The notes under the pieces: generated by a model
Database searches by the model: none
What the model was told of the DNA's origin: nothing
The model's input: the letters and a program-made list of their open reading frames with translations, nothing else
Assembly (NCBI GenBank): GCA_012517635.1
Contig: JAAYUP010000231.1
Location: forward strand, 1-12,535
Direction: 5' to 3'
Origin: Candidatus Atribacter alterifermentans
GTDB lineage: Bacteria > Atribacterota > Atribacteria > Atribacterales > Atribacteraceae
DNA: 12,535 bases
In this document: piece after piece, positions 1 through 6,810 of the stretch
How the letters are laid out: each line of letters begins with the position of its first letter
Numbering within the stretch: the stretch's first letter is position 1
Position numbers and translations under genes: made by a program

Positions 1-122
1 CCCGTGTATTTTCAGGATAGGATAGGTAATATAGTCATAATGGCTGTAAAAATAGGATCATTTTCCTATAGAAAACAATTAGGAATTTTTATAGAGTTAT
101 TCTATATTGGAGGATGGAGATA

Positions 123-704
123 TTGTTTAAAAAATTGTTTTTTTTATTACTTAAAGGGACAATATTGCTTATGATCCTTTTGTTGTCTGGCTGTTGTATG
201 TTTCCAGACCAAAATAAATTAGAAAAAAATATTTCTTGTATAGGTTTGATTATGATACCCTCATCTCTTAATAATAATGGAGATTCAATAGTCGAACCCT
301 TTGCAACTGCCAAAGTTGTTCTGTTTGGAAGTGAAGGCGATGTCATTTTGACTGAAACCAACCAAGAAGGGAAGTGGATTGCTCAAAATTTTAAGAGTCC
401 TTATTACCTTCTGGAGGCTGTGAAAGATGGAGTTATTATAAAAAAAGTATTTCCATTCCAATCATTAGGAGAAAATAATATAAACGTTGGTGAAGCGAAT
501 GCCTACACCTCCTGTCAAGTTATGATTTACGAAATAGCCAACCAATATTATGAAAATGCCTTATACCTTCGAGAAGTTCCAGATTTAGTGATTCCGGAGA
601 ATTTGGTTAAATCAGTAGAAAAAGTTTATCGAGAAAATCGGAATCCTTTTAATGATCCGTTCATTATTCGCATGGTAGAAGATTTAGTTCTGCATCAATT
701 TTAA
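123..704 (+). CDS. Putative lipoprotein with an Ig-like or carboxypeptidase-regulatory-like domain, function unknown
   Basis: About 193 residues from a TTG start. The N-terminus has two lysines, a long Leu/Ile/Phe stretch and a lipobox (Leu-Ser-Gly-Cys, cysteine at about residue 22), so the protein should be lipidated and membrane-anchored. Residues about 55-110 contain a pattern typical of prealbumin or carboxypeptidase-regulatory-like beta sandwiches: a variable loop, 'AKVVLFGSEGD', then 'TNQEGKW', then a strand ending in a charged turn. The C-terminal third is predicted helical and charged. I prefer the TTG at 123 because GGAGG at 109-113 sits 9 nt upstream; the in-frame ATG at 114 directly abuts GGAGG, which is too close. 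The gene is convergent with recD2. The fold is inferred from pattern only and I do not recognise the family. Confidence is high that it is a lipoprotein gene and low for any function. Confidence 0.75.
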   Translation: MFKKLFFLLLKGTILLMILLLSGCCMFPDQNKLEKNISCIGLIMIPSSLNNNGDSIVEPFATAKVVLFGSEGDVILTETNQEGKWIAQNFKSPYYLLEAVKDGVIIKKVFPFQSLGENNINVGEANAYTSCQVMIYEIANQYYENALYLREVPDLVIPENLVKSVEKVYRENRNPFNDPFIIRMVEDLVLHQF

Positions 705-768
705 TATAGACCCTCGTGCCATAAGCTGCATCAAATGAGGATGAAAATATATACTCAAGAACCAATTT

Positions 769-796
769 CCCCCTTAAGAAAATGGGGTTAGAGGGG
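769..796. repeat. Short C-run/G-run inverted element
   Basis: A run of five C (769-773) is followed by a TTAAGAAAAT spacer and two G4 runs (784-787 and 793-796), either of which could pair with it. It lies immediately 5' of the 42-nt repeats in a non-coding gap. From memory, similar C-run/TTAAG/G-run elements recur between genes in many anaerobe genomes; I could not check this here. It may help end transcription of the upstream lipoprotein gene, but no T-run follows closely enough to call it a terminator. Confidence 0.35.
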
Positions 797-817
797 TTTG
801 AATTTTTTTCCTGCTCC

Positions 818-859
818 GTCATTGCAAGGAGCGTTTTATGCGACGTGGCAATCTCATCC
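818..859 (+). repeat. 42-nt palindromic repeat, copy 1
   Basis: First of two tandem imperfect repeats in the 363-nt gap between the lipoprotein gene and recD2. It shares the anchors GTCATT, AGGAGCG, GCGACGTG and AATCTCATCC with copy 2, and 35 of 42 positions are identical by eye. ATTGC (821-825) can pair with GCAAT (848-852) across a 22-nt loop. The sequence resembles the widespread intergenic repeat starting 'GTCATTGCGAGGAGC' that I recall from many bacterial genomes. Confidence 0.75.
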
Positions 860-868
860 ACCCAATCA

Positions 869-910
869 GTCATTCTGAGGAGCGTATTGTGCGACGTGAG
901 AATCTCATCC
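869..910 (+). repeat. 42-nt palindromic repeat, copy 2
   Basis: Second tandem unit, the same length as copy 1 and starting 51 nt downstream of it (9-nt spacer). The potential stem is kept but its bases change: ATTCT (872-876) pairs with AGAAT (899-903), whereas copy 1 uses ATTGC and GCAAT. The loop length is identical (22 nt). Two of the five base pairs have therefore changed together on both sides, which argues that the stem matters in this repeat family. Confidence 0.75.
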
Positions 911-941
911 TTTAAAGTTTTTATAAAAAAAGAATCGAAAA

Positions 942-1022
942 GATGAGATCCTCACGGCCTTTAGATACTGAGGGGGAGAGGGGGAAAAAAGGAGAAGGGA
1001 AAAGGGCCCAGAATGACTGATT
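942..1022 (-). repeat. Diverged third repeat copy, inverse orientation
   Basis: The reverse complement of this stretch has the same ends as copies 1 and 2. Positions 1009-1022 are the exact reverse complement of 864-877 (14 nt), and 942-955 match the reverse complement of 896-909 with one mismatch. The middle is longer than in the other copies and purine-rich on the plus strand. In the repeat's own orientation the stem would be ATTCT with AGGAT, including one G-U pair. Together with copy 2 it could form a large hairpin between the two convergent genes, and such a structure might end transcription from either side. Confidence 0.6.
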
Positions 1023-1067
1023 AAAGAATTCATTTGATGATATTTTCAGAATTGAATACAAGTTAAA

Positions 1068-3239
1068 TTATTTGTTTGAGTTAAAAGAATCTTGAAGTCG
1101 GGTTTTTAATTGGGTGTATCTTTTAAGTGGTTGGTTATTACGAACTGCAATTGCAATTGCTTTTTTATTACCTACTAAAACCACCAATTTTTTTCCACGA
1201 GTAATCGCCGTATAGAGAAGATTTCTTTGCAACATCATGTAATGCTGGGTGAGTAACGGAATGACAATGGCTGGATATTCACTTCCCTGAGATTTATGAA
1301 TGGAAATTGCATAGGACAAAACGATTTCATCAAGTTCGGAGAATTCATAATTCACTTCTTTCCCATCGAAATTTATGGTTATTTCTTGGATTTCACGATC
1401 AATCTTGATTATTTTACCAATATCCCCATTATATATGTCTTTATTGTAATTATTCCGAATTTGCATCACCTTGTCCCCTATTCGAAAACAATTTCCACCT
1501 CGATTAATTTCAGTTTTGGATGAGGGATTTAGACTTTTTTGTAACTCAATGTTGAGATTTGCTGCCCCTACTAAACCACGGTGCATAGGCGAAAGAACTT
1601 GAATATGTTCTAAAGGGTGGAACCCAAAAGTTTTGGGAATTCGGTGACAACAGAGATCCAAAATAATTTGCAAAGCCTTTTCCGGCTCATTGCAAGGAAA
1701 GAAATAAAAATCCTGAAGTTTACCAGGCGAGAAGTCAAGAATGGGGAATTGACCATGATTAATTCGGTGAGCATTCAAAATAATTAAACTGTCTTGCGCT
1801 TGTCGAAAAATTTTAGTGAGTCGGACAGTAGGGATTACTTCAGATTCAATCAAATCATGAAGTAAATTTCCAGCCCCTACTGAAGGAAGTTGGTCAACAT
1901 CTCCAACTAAAATGAGAGTGGCATTTGGGGGTATCGCTTTGAGAAAATGAAACATTAAAATCGTATCGATCATCGAGGTTTCATCAATAATGAGTACATC
2001 AGCATTCAAAGGATTTTCATGATTTTTCTTAAACTGGTTATCTTTAGGAGAATACTCCAATAGACGATGAAGAGTTTTCGCTTCAAATCCAGTCGCCTCA
2101 GTCATTCGCTTGGCAGCGCGACCGGTAGGTGCAGCTAAAAGTATTTGATAACCCATTTTTTTGTATAGACAAATTATAGCTTTAATCAGAGTTGTTTTCC
2201 CAGTACCCGGTCCACCGGTTATGACAAGTACTTTTTCAGATAAAGCAGCATGTAAAGCCTGCTGTTGACTTTCATCTAAGTTAATGCCTAACTCTTTAGA
2301 TACAATTTGGTCGGTTTTCCCCAGCCCAAACAACGGAATAGTTTTGGGAAATTTGATAAGCGCTTTTAACATTGTTACGATTCCGGTTTCAGCAACATGA
2401 AATGGAGTCAGATAGACTCCCTCTTCATGATCGGATATTTTTTCAATAAATACCGAATTTTGCTGAGATAAATAAAAAAGGGCTTTTTTGGCTTCATTTT
2501 CTTCGACATCAAGGATTTCTTGACATTTTGATAAGAGATCCGAGGTTGGAACGTAAACATGACCATTTTCAGCAAATTTGTTCAGTGTATAAAGGATACC
2601 AGCTTCAATTCGTGCCGGAGCATCCTTGGGAAGGCCTAATTTTTGGGCAATTCGATCAGCGGTAATAAAACCGATTCCGAAAATATCAGTTGCTAAACGA
2701 TAGGGATTTTCTTGAACGGTTTTAATCGAGTTCTGTCCGTATTGTTTATATATTTTTACTGCATAAGATGGGCTTACCCCGTGTTCCTGAAGAAAAATCA
2801 TCACATTTCGGATATCCTTTTGTTCATCCCAAGCTTTTTTGATCATTGCTATTCGCTTAGCTCCAATGCCTTCCACCTCTTGTAATTTTTGAATATCCTT
2901 TTCGATAATTTTCAATGTATTGGTTCCAAACTTATTCACTAGTCTTTTGGCCATGATTGGACCAATGCCCTTGATGAGACCGGAACCTAAATATTTCTCA
3001 ACACCTTTTACTGATGCTGGGGTAACAGATTGATAAGATTCGATTAGAAATTGTTCACCATATTTTGGATGATTTTTCCATTCACCTCGAAGTTTTAAAA
3101 TCTCTCCAGGAATTATGGATAATACATTGCCAACAATAGTAATGAGTTCCCGGTTTCCAGGAACTTTCATCCGGGCTATGGTATACCCGTTTTCTTCGTT
3201 ATGGTATGTTATTCTTTCAACTTGTCCTTGAATTTCCAT
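1068..3239 (-). CDS. recD2: RecD2-type ATP-dependent 5'-3' DNA helicase
   Basis: 723 residues, the usual length for RecD2, the RecD-like superfamily 1B helicase of bacteria in which it acts without RecBC. An OB-like N-terminal domain (about 1-75) is followed by helix-hairpin-helix repeats (GIG at 91-93, GIG at 124-126, GIG at 188-190) that bind DNA. The motor motifs are all present: Walker A GGPGTGKTT (342-350), Walker B IIDE (417-420), GDVDQLPS (446-453), FRQ (478-480), the SH3-like region, SIHKSQGSEY (646-655) and YTAITRGK (676-683). The role is DNA unwinding in repair and recombination. The start is supported by GAGGT read on the minus strand (plus positions 3249-3253), 9 nt before the ATG. 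It is the only minus-strand gene, transcribed alone and divergently from bcp. No frameshift or lost motif is visible. Confidence 0.95.
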   Translation of the reverse strand: MEIQGQVERITYHNEENGYTIARMKVPGNRELITIVGNVLSIIPGEILKLRGEWKNHPKYGEQFLIESYQSVTPASVKGVEKYLGSGLIKGIGPIMAKRLVNKFGTNTLKIIEKDIQKLQEVEGIGAKRIAMIKKAWDEQKDIRNVMIFLQEHGVSPSYAVKIYKQYGQNSIKTVQENPYRLATDIFGIGFITADRIAQKLGLPKDAPARIEAGILYTLNKFAENGHVYVPTSDLLSKCQEILDVEENEAKKALFYLSQQNSVFIEKISDHEEGVYLTPFHVAETGIVTMLKALIKFPKTIPLFGLGKTDQIVSKELGINLDESQQQALHAALSEKVLVITGGPGTGKTTLIKAIICLYKKMGYQILLAAPTGRAAKRMTEATGFEAKTLHRLLEYSPKDNQFKKNHENPLNADVLIIDETSMIDTILMFHFLKAIPPNATLILVGDVDQLPSVGAGNLLHDLIESEVIPTVRLTKIFRQAQDSLIILNAHRINHGQFPILDFSPGKLQDFYFFPCNEPEKALQIILDLCCHRIPKTFGFHPLEHIQVLSPMHRGLVGAANLNIELQKSLNPSSKTEINRGGNCFRIGDKVMQIRNNYNKDIYNGDIGKIIKIDREIQEITINFDGKEVNYEFSELDEIVLSYAISIHKSQGSEYPAIVIPLLTQHYMMLQRNLLYTAITRGKKLVVLVGNKKAIAIAVRNNQPLKRYTQLKTRLQDSFNSNK

Positions 3240-3366
3240 GTTGTTTTAACCTCGAAATTTCACACGTCTTCATTATTAAACATTGGGAAACCTGGTTTTA
3301 TTTTATCAATAATTTAAATTCAATTTTTTTAAATTAAAAGCCCTCATCTCAGGTTTTTTAAATTCT

Positions 3367-3394
3367 TTGAAATTTACTTCTCGTGTTTTAATAA
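3367..3394 (+). promoter_or_regulatory. Candidate promoter for bcp-sfsA
   Basis: TTGAAA (3367-3372) and TAATAA (3389-3394) are separated by 16 nt in the very AT-rich 250-nt gap between the divergent recD2 and bcp genes. A transcript starting near 3401 would have a leader of about 90 nt before the bcp start. In such AT-rich DNA this match is weak evidence. Nothing else in the gap stands out. Confidence 0.3.
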
Positions 3395-3489
3395 CAAATA
3401 AGGAAGAATTTTTAGAATTCTTGGTTATTTTATTATTAAGCATGGATGAGATAGAAAAATATGACATTGGTTTACGGGAGGTTAAAAAC

Positions 3490-3948
3490 ATGAATGAAAA
3501 GCTGAAGTTTCCTGATTTTCAACTCACGGGTTATATTCCTGAAACCCAAAGGGAGGAAGTGTTTTCCTTAAATAATTTTCAGGGAAAATGGGTGATATTT
3601 TACTTTTATCCTCGAGATGCAACCCCTGGTTGCACCAAGGAAGCAATTGCATTTACTGAAAAGTTGGAGGAAATTCGTTCAAAAGGAGTAGAAGTTGTTG
3701 GTGTGAGTACTCAATCGGTGGACAGTCATAAAAAATTTGCCAAAAAATATAATTTGAAGCATATCCTTTTAAGCGATAATGGAAGTTTGTCAAAAAACCT
3801 TGGGATTCTTGGAGTCACCGGTACAGCGGCGCGGACGACCTTTTTAGTTAATCCCCAAGGATTTATAGTTAAAGATTGGAAAAAAGTAAAAGTTGCTCAA
3901 CATATTGAAGAGGTTCTTGAAGCGATCGATGAACAATGCAATTGTTAA
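3490..3948 (+). CDS. bcp: Thioredoxin-dependent peroxiredoxin, Bcp/PrxQ family
   Basis: 152 residues, the normal Bcp size. It reduces hydrogen peroxide and organic hydroperoxides in the cytoplasm. The thioredoxin fold carries the family signature PRDATPGCT, with the peroxidatic cysteine at Cys48, Thr45 and Pro46 before it, and an arginine at Arg115. The second cysteine that many Bcp proteins carry five residues after the first is absent here (position 53 is Ala). Instead the protein ends in Cys-Asn-Cys (150-152), which could supply a resolving cysteine. I chose ATG 3490 because GGGAGG (3476-3481) lies 8 nt upstream; a longer reading frame reaching back to 3367 would add a non-family extension without a ribosome site. 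The 3' end overlaps sfsA by 20 nt, suggesting coupled translation. Confidence 0.9.
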   Translation: MNEKLKFPDFQLTGYIPETQREEVFSLNNFQGKWVIFYFYPRDATPGCTKEAIAFTEKLEEIRSKGVEVVGVSTQSVDSHKKFAKKYNLKHILLSDNGSLSKNLGILGVTGTAARTTFLVNPQGFIVKDWKKVKVAQHIEEVLEAIDEQCNC

Positions 3949-4672
3949 ATCACATTTGATACATAAGCCTCTTATTGATTTTCATGATTGGTTTTATGTT
4001 TTTATTGAAAAAAGAATGAATCGGTTCGTAGTCCAGGTTGACTTTGGTGACGGAAAATCTCGGCAGGTCGCTACTAATAATCCTGGAAGATTATTGGAAT
4101 TAATGGTCCCGAGACGAAAGGCGGTTTGTATTTCCAATCCTCATGGAAAAACCGCTGGAAAACTAATAGCAATCCAAGATGATTATGGATGGGCTTTTAT
4201 CGATACCTATTTTCAAATGAGAGCATTTGAAATGGCAGTACAAAAAAAATATATCCCCTGGTTAGAGGGATATACTCTTCTCAAAAGAAATCCCCGCTTA
4301 GGTGAAAGTGTTCTTGATTATTGGTTTCGGGATTCACATGGTGAAACTATGTTTTTGGAAATAAAAAGTGCAGTCTATCGACAAGGTCGATTTGCCACCT
4401 ACCCTGATTGTCCTTCAACACGTGGGCAAAGACATATCAAAGAATTAACAAAATATGCTCAGAGTGGGGGGAAAGGATTAATACTATTTATTGCATCATT
4501 AGCTGAAGTTGATGCTTTTCGCCCTGCTGAAGATGGTGACCCGGAAGTTGGGCGATTATTACGTTTAGCGATTAAGTCTTCACCGTTGGAAACTCGAGCG
4601 TTGTCATTGCTGTATGACCCTGAAAGTGGGTTAAGAATGGGGAATCAAGATTTACCGGTAATCATTCAATAA
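3929..4672 (+). CDS. sfsA: SfsA-family DNA-binding protein/nuclease (PD-(D/E)XK type)
   Basis: About 247 residues; SfsA proteins are usually 230-240. The N-terminal OB-like half contains FGDGKSRQVATNNPGRLLEL, which corresponds to the family's 'DG..V.A.CPNTGRM' segment. The C-terminal half holds the nuclease-like core: LDYWF (129-133), FLEIKSAVY (142-150) and FATYPDCPSTRGQRHIKEL (155-173), giving a D130...E144-x-K146 triad plus the R-G-Q-x-H motif. E. coli SfsA was first described as a sugar fermentation stimulation factor that binds DNA, and its true cellular role remains uncertain. The chosen ATG lies inside the end of bcp, and no good ribosome site precedes it. Translation probably depends on ribosomes finishing bcp. 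A later TTG at 3956 is the alternative start. Confidence 0.85.
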   Translation: MNNAIVKSHLIHKPLIDFHDWFYVFIEKRMNRFVVQVDFGDGKSRQVATNNPGRLLELMVPRRKAVCISNPHGKTAGKLIAIQDDYGWAFIDTYFQMRAFEMAVQKKYIPWLEGYTLLKRNPRLGESVLDYWFRDSHGETMFLEIKSAVYRQGRFATYPDCPSTRGQRHIKELTKYAQSGGKGLILFIASLAEVDAFRPAEDGDPEVGRLLRLAIKSSPLETRALSLLYDPESGLRMGNQDLPVIIQ

Positions 4673-4727
4673 TTAATAACTTGAACGGCAATCAGTGCTA
4701 AATAATGAAAAAATTTTGCTGTCGGCA

Positions 4728-4745
4728 TGGAAAATTAGTTTTCCA
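4728..4745 (+). terminator. Possible weak hairpin terminator after sfsA
   Basis: TGGAAAA (4728-4734) and TTTTCCA (4739-4745) form a 7-bp stem with a TTAG loop, 56 nt after the sfsA stop. It is followed by the AT-rich ATATTTTG, not a clean T-run. The remainder of the 4673-4988 gap is AT-rich and shows no open reading frame of note; the promoter candidate below is its only other feature. Confidence 0.3.
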
Positions 4746-4920
4746 ATATTTTGCTTCTTCCTTTCAAAGTGAATATTAGAGATTTTTAATTTTTTTCCAT
4801 TTCATAATTCGTTATTCAGAATCTAAATATTCAGTTCACAATATTTATAGGATAAGTTTATAGAAAGCTCGATTGCAACAGATTTGATTTCCAAAAAAAG
4901 AATCGAATCGAAAATGAATT

Positions 4921-4929
4921 TGATATACT
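4921..4929 (+). promoter_or_regulatory. Extended -10 promoter candidate for the permease-lgt-uxaE block
   Basis: TGATATACT is a good extended -10 element (TG, one base, then TATACT) placed 59 nt before the permease start. No convincing -35 box stands 17 nt upstream, which is tolerated in extended -10 promoters. It is the best promoter candidate in the 316-nt gap and would drive the five following co-directional genes. Confidence 0.45.
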
Positions 4930-4988
4930 AAAATCATTTAGATTGAGCTTCGGTTTTTAATAAACAATCGCTGGAAGAAGGCAAGGGA

Positions 4989-5477
4989 ATGGATCTATCA
5001 ACCCTCATTTTCTATGTTATTGTGTTGAGTCTTCTTGGGATTTCTTTTTTTAAAGATAGGAAAAAGACAGTTGAAGCTCTCCTCAAAGTCTGGAAAAGCT
5101 TCATTGTTTTATTACCACCCTTTTTAACCATAATATTTCTTTTGGGGTTTATAGTGGTTTTCATCCCCGAAAAAACCATCGCCTTATATATTGGTGAAAA
5201 AAGTGGATTTCTTGGATTTCTCATCTCATCAATCGTGGGAGCAATTACCCTAATACCAGGGTTTGTTGCCTTTCCCATGGCAAAAATGCTTCTTGAAAAT
5301 GGAGCAGGGATTGCCCAGATGGCGGTATTCATTTCAACCTTAATGATGGTAGGCATTATAACTGCACCCTTGGAAGCCAGTTTTTTTGGGTGGAAAGCAA
5401 CGATGGGAAGAAATATTATGGCCTATTTTTTTTCCTTTTTAGTTGGATATGTGGTATGGATGGTGGTAAGGATTTGA
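4989..5477 (+). CDS. Half-size membrane permease, YraQ/ArsP_1-like (DUF318), subunit 1
   Basis: 162 residues with about five hydrophobic segments: about 5-21, 38-59, 74-96, 108-127 and 141-160. The central motif, a GEKSG turn followed by a glycine-rich helix ending in GFVAFPMAKMLLENG (91-105), matches the predicted permease family I know as DUF318/YraQ/ArsP_1. Members are usually 300 residues or more with two such repeats; this protein carries only one and the next gene carries the other. ArsP itself exports trivalent organoarsenicals, but its CxC-type cysteines are not present, so the substrate is unknown. AAGG (4978-4981) stands 7 nt before the ATG. The 3' end overlaps the next gene by 22 nt, consistent with a heteromeric complex made in equal amounts. 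Confidence 0.7.
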   Translation: MDLSTLIFYVIVLSLLGISFFKDRKKTVEALLKVWKSFIVLLPPFLTIIFLLGFIVVFIPEKTIALYIGEKSGFLGFLISSIVGAITLIPGFVAFPMAKMLLENGAGIAQMAVFISTLMMVGIITAPLEASFFGWKATMGRNIMAYFFSFLVGYVVWMVVRI

Positions 5478-6004
5478 AAAAATTATCTTGGAAAAGTTTT
5501 CGAGGGTTATATATTATTGGAATTATCAGCCTTTTGCTTTATTATTGGCTTCCTCAAGAGGGATTACGGGTTTATCGCGTGGTATTTGATAATATCCTGT
5601 TTATGCTTGGTATTATTCCGCCGATATTCATTTTAGTAGGTTTATTTGATGTTTGGATCCCTCGCGAAAAAGTGACCCGTCATCTGGGTGATCGTTCCGG
5701 GTTGAAAGGAACGGGCATATCAATAGCCTTAGGAGCCCTGGCGGCTGGTCCACTCTATGCAGCTTTCCCTATTGCAGAAGTTATGCTTCGAAAGGGAACC
5801 AGCTTAAGGAATATATTCATATTTATTGGTGCCTGGTCGACAATGAAAATTCCTATGCTCCTCTTTGAAATTCAAAGTTTAGGGCTTCGCTTTGCTATAA
5901 GTCGTTATGCCATGTCATTTTTAGGAGTATTCTTAATAGCTTTCTTTCTTGATAAACTTATTGTGGATGACGAGAGAAAAAATATTATTGAAAAATTCCA
6001 ATAG
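5456..6004 (+). CDS. Half-size membrane permease, YraQ/ArsP_1-like (DUF318), subunit 2
   Basis: 182 residues from the ATG inside the end of the previous gene. Hydrophobic segments lie at about 18-33, 46-68, 84-106, 117-138 and 149-166. It repeats the motif of subunit 1: GDRSG (78-82), then a glycine/alanine helix, then YAAFPIAEVMLRKGTS (101-116), followed by GAWSTMKIPMLLFE (125-138). The two proteins therefore look like the two halves of one longer permease encoded separately, or an ancient duplication. A longer frame opens at 5390 but would read far into subunit 1 without family similarity. No strong ribosome site precedes the ATG at 5456, so translational coupling is likely. The substrate is unknown. 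A 25-nt gap separates it from lgt. Confidence 0.7.
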   Translation: MDGGKDLKKLSWKSFRGLYIIGIISLLLYYWLPQEGLRVYRVVFDNILFMLGIIPPIFILVGLFDVWIPREKVTRHLGDRSGLKGTGISIALGALAAGPLYAAFPIAEVMLRKGTSLRNIFIFIGAWSTMKIPMLLFEIQSLGLRFAISRYAMSFLGVFLIAFFLDKLIVDDERKNIIEKFQ

Positions 6005-6029
6005 AATTTAGGAGAAAAAACACAAAACA

Positions 6030-6791
6030 ATGAAAATAGACCCGGTTGTTTTTACCATTGGCCCATTAGAAGTTCGTTTGTATGGCATAGCGATGGCTGG
6101 TGCTTTGCTATTTGGGGTTTGGTATTTAGTTACCAGAGGGAAATCCAAAGGATTAAACCAGGATCATCTGGTGGTGATGAGCTTATTAGTGATGGTATTT
6201 GGAATAGTAGGAGCTCGTCTCATGTATGTAGCGGCCAATCATCCTAACTGGTTTTGGGAAGAACCCATTCGAATACTGAAAACCTACGAAGGTGGACTGG
6301 CTTGGCATGGTGGTTTGATTGGCGGTGTTGTAGCCGCTTATTTATATTTAAGGTATCGGGCAAAAATAAGCTTTAACCAAGTTGCCGATTTATGCGTCCC
6401 AGCGATTGCTTTAGGATACTTTTTGATTCGGTTGGCGAATATACCTAACGTAGAAAATATTGGAAGGATGACCAGTTTTTATTTTGGTCGCTGGCCTGCT
6501 CAGTTAATTGCTGCCGGTATTAATCTGGCCTTGCTCCTTCGTCACTTTGTAATCAGCAAAAAGAATTTGCCTGATGGGCATCTATTCTGGTCTTTTTTGT
6601 TTTATCATCAGGTATTACGTGCCGGAGTAGAAGAAACCATTCGGGAAATGCCCTTGGTTTATCCGCTCTATATTAATGATTCCCTCGGTATTGGCTTTTT
6701 AACCTTAGTCCAAATCACAACGCCTCCCGTTCTCCTTTTTATCGGTTGGATTTTGTGGTATTACATTAGGAAAGAGAGCCCAAATCAATAA
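6030..6791 (+). CDS. lgt: Prolipoprotein diacylglyceryl transferase Lgt (divergent)
   Basis: 253 residues, a typical Lgt size, with about seven membrane segments. Lgt moves a diacylglyceryl group from phosphatidylglycerol to the lipobox cysteine of prolipoproteins in the cytoplasmic membrane. The usual signature (RIGNF.NGE..G) reads here as RLANIPNVENIG (134-145), so the spacing of Arg134, Asn137, Glu142 and Gly145 is kept while the glycines around them are lost. Also present are RLYG near the start (Tyr18), WHGG (92-95), and LRAGVEE (196-202) with Arg197 and Glu201. By remembered alignment these match the essential E. coli residues Tyr26, His103, Arg143, Asn146, Glu151, Gly154, Arg239 and Glu243. 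The protein is therefore probably active although divergent. AGGAG at 6010-6014 is 15 nt from the ATG, longer than ideal, but family similarity begins right after this start. Confidence 0.85.
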   Translation: MKIDPVVFTIGPLEVRLYGIAMAGALLFGVWYLVTRGKSKGLNQDHLVVMSLLVMVFGIVGARLMYVAANHPNWFWEEPIRILKTYEGGLAWHGGLIGGVVAAYLYLRYRAKISFNQVADLCVPAIALGYFLIRLANIPNVENIGRMTSFYFGRWPAQLIAAGINLALLLRHFVISKKNLPDGHLFWSFLFYHQVLRAGVEETIREMPLVYPLYINDSLGIGFLTLVQITTPPVLLFIGWILWYYIRKESPNQ

Positions 6792-6810
6792 GCCATGGAG
6801 GCTAAATTTC

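Noticed and set aside
90..106. TATAGA/TCTATA inverted repeat just before the lipoprotein ribosome site
   Set aside because: Six base pairs with a 5-nt spacer in AT-rich DNA is expected by chance; no second copy supports an operator.
1..174. Plus-strand frame open from the window edge to a TGA at 172-174, possibly the end of an upstream gene
   Set aside because: The 57-residue translation has no recognisable pattern and would overlap the lipoprotein signal peptide by about 50 nt. It is probably a chance open frame, although an upstream gene end cannot be fully excluded.
664..873. Minus-strand frame of 69 codons
   Set aside because: It runs through the palindromic repeats, which often create open frames, and has no protein-family pattern.
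818..910. Possible CRISPR array, given two direct repeats
   Set aside because: There are only two imperfect units with a 9-nt spacer and no cas genes, so this is a palindromic dispersed repeat rather than CRISPR.
925..939. 15-nt identity (seven A, then GAATCGAA) with positions 4893-4907
   Set aside because: It is half poly-A and has no matching flanks, so it is not convincing as a repeat or att site.
3306..3491. Minus-strand frame of 61 codons in the recD2-bcp gap
   Set aside because: Low-complexity Lys/Asn-rich translation from AT-rich intergenic DNA with no family pattern.
3929..4672. SfsA as a restriction or defence nuclease, given its PD-(D/E)XK core
   Set aside because: The full-length match to the widespread SfsA family and the housekeeping neighbour bcp do not suggest a defence locus.
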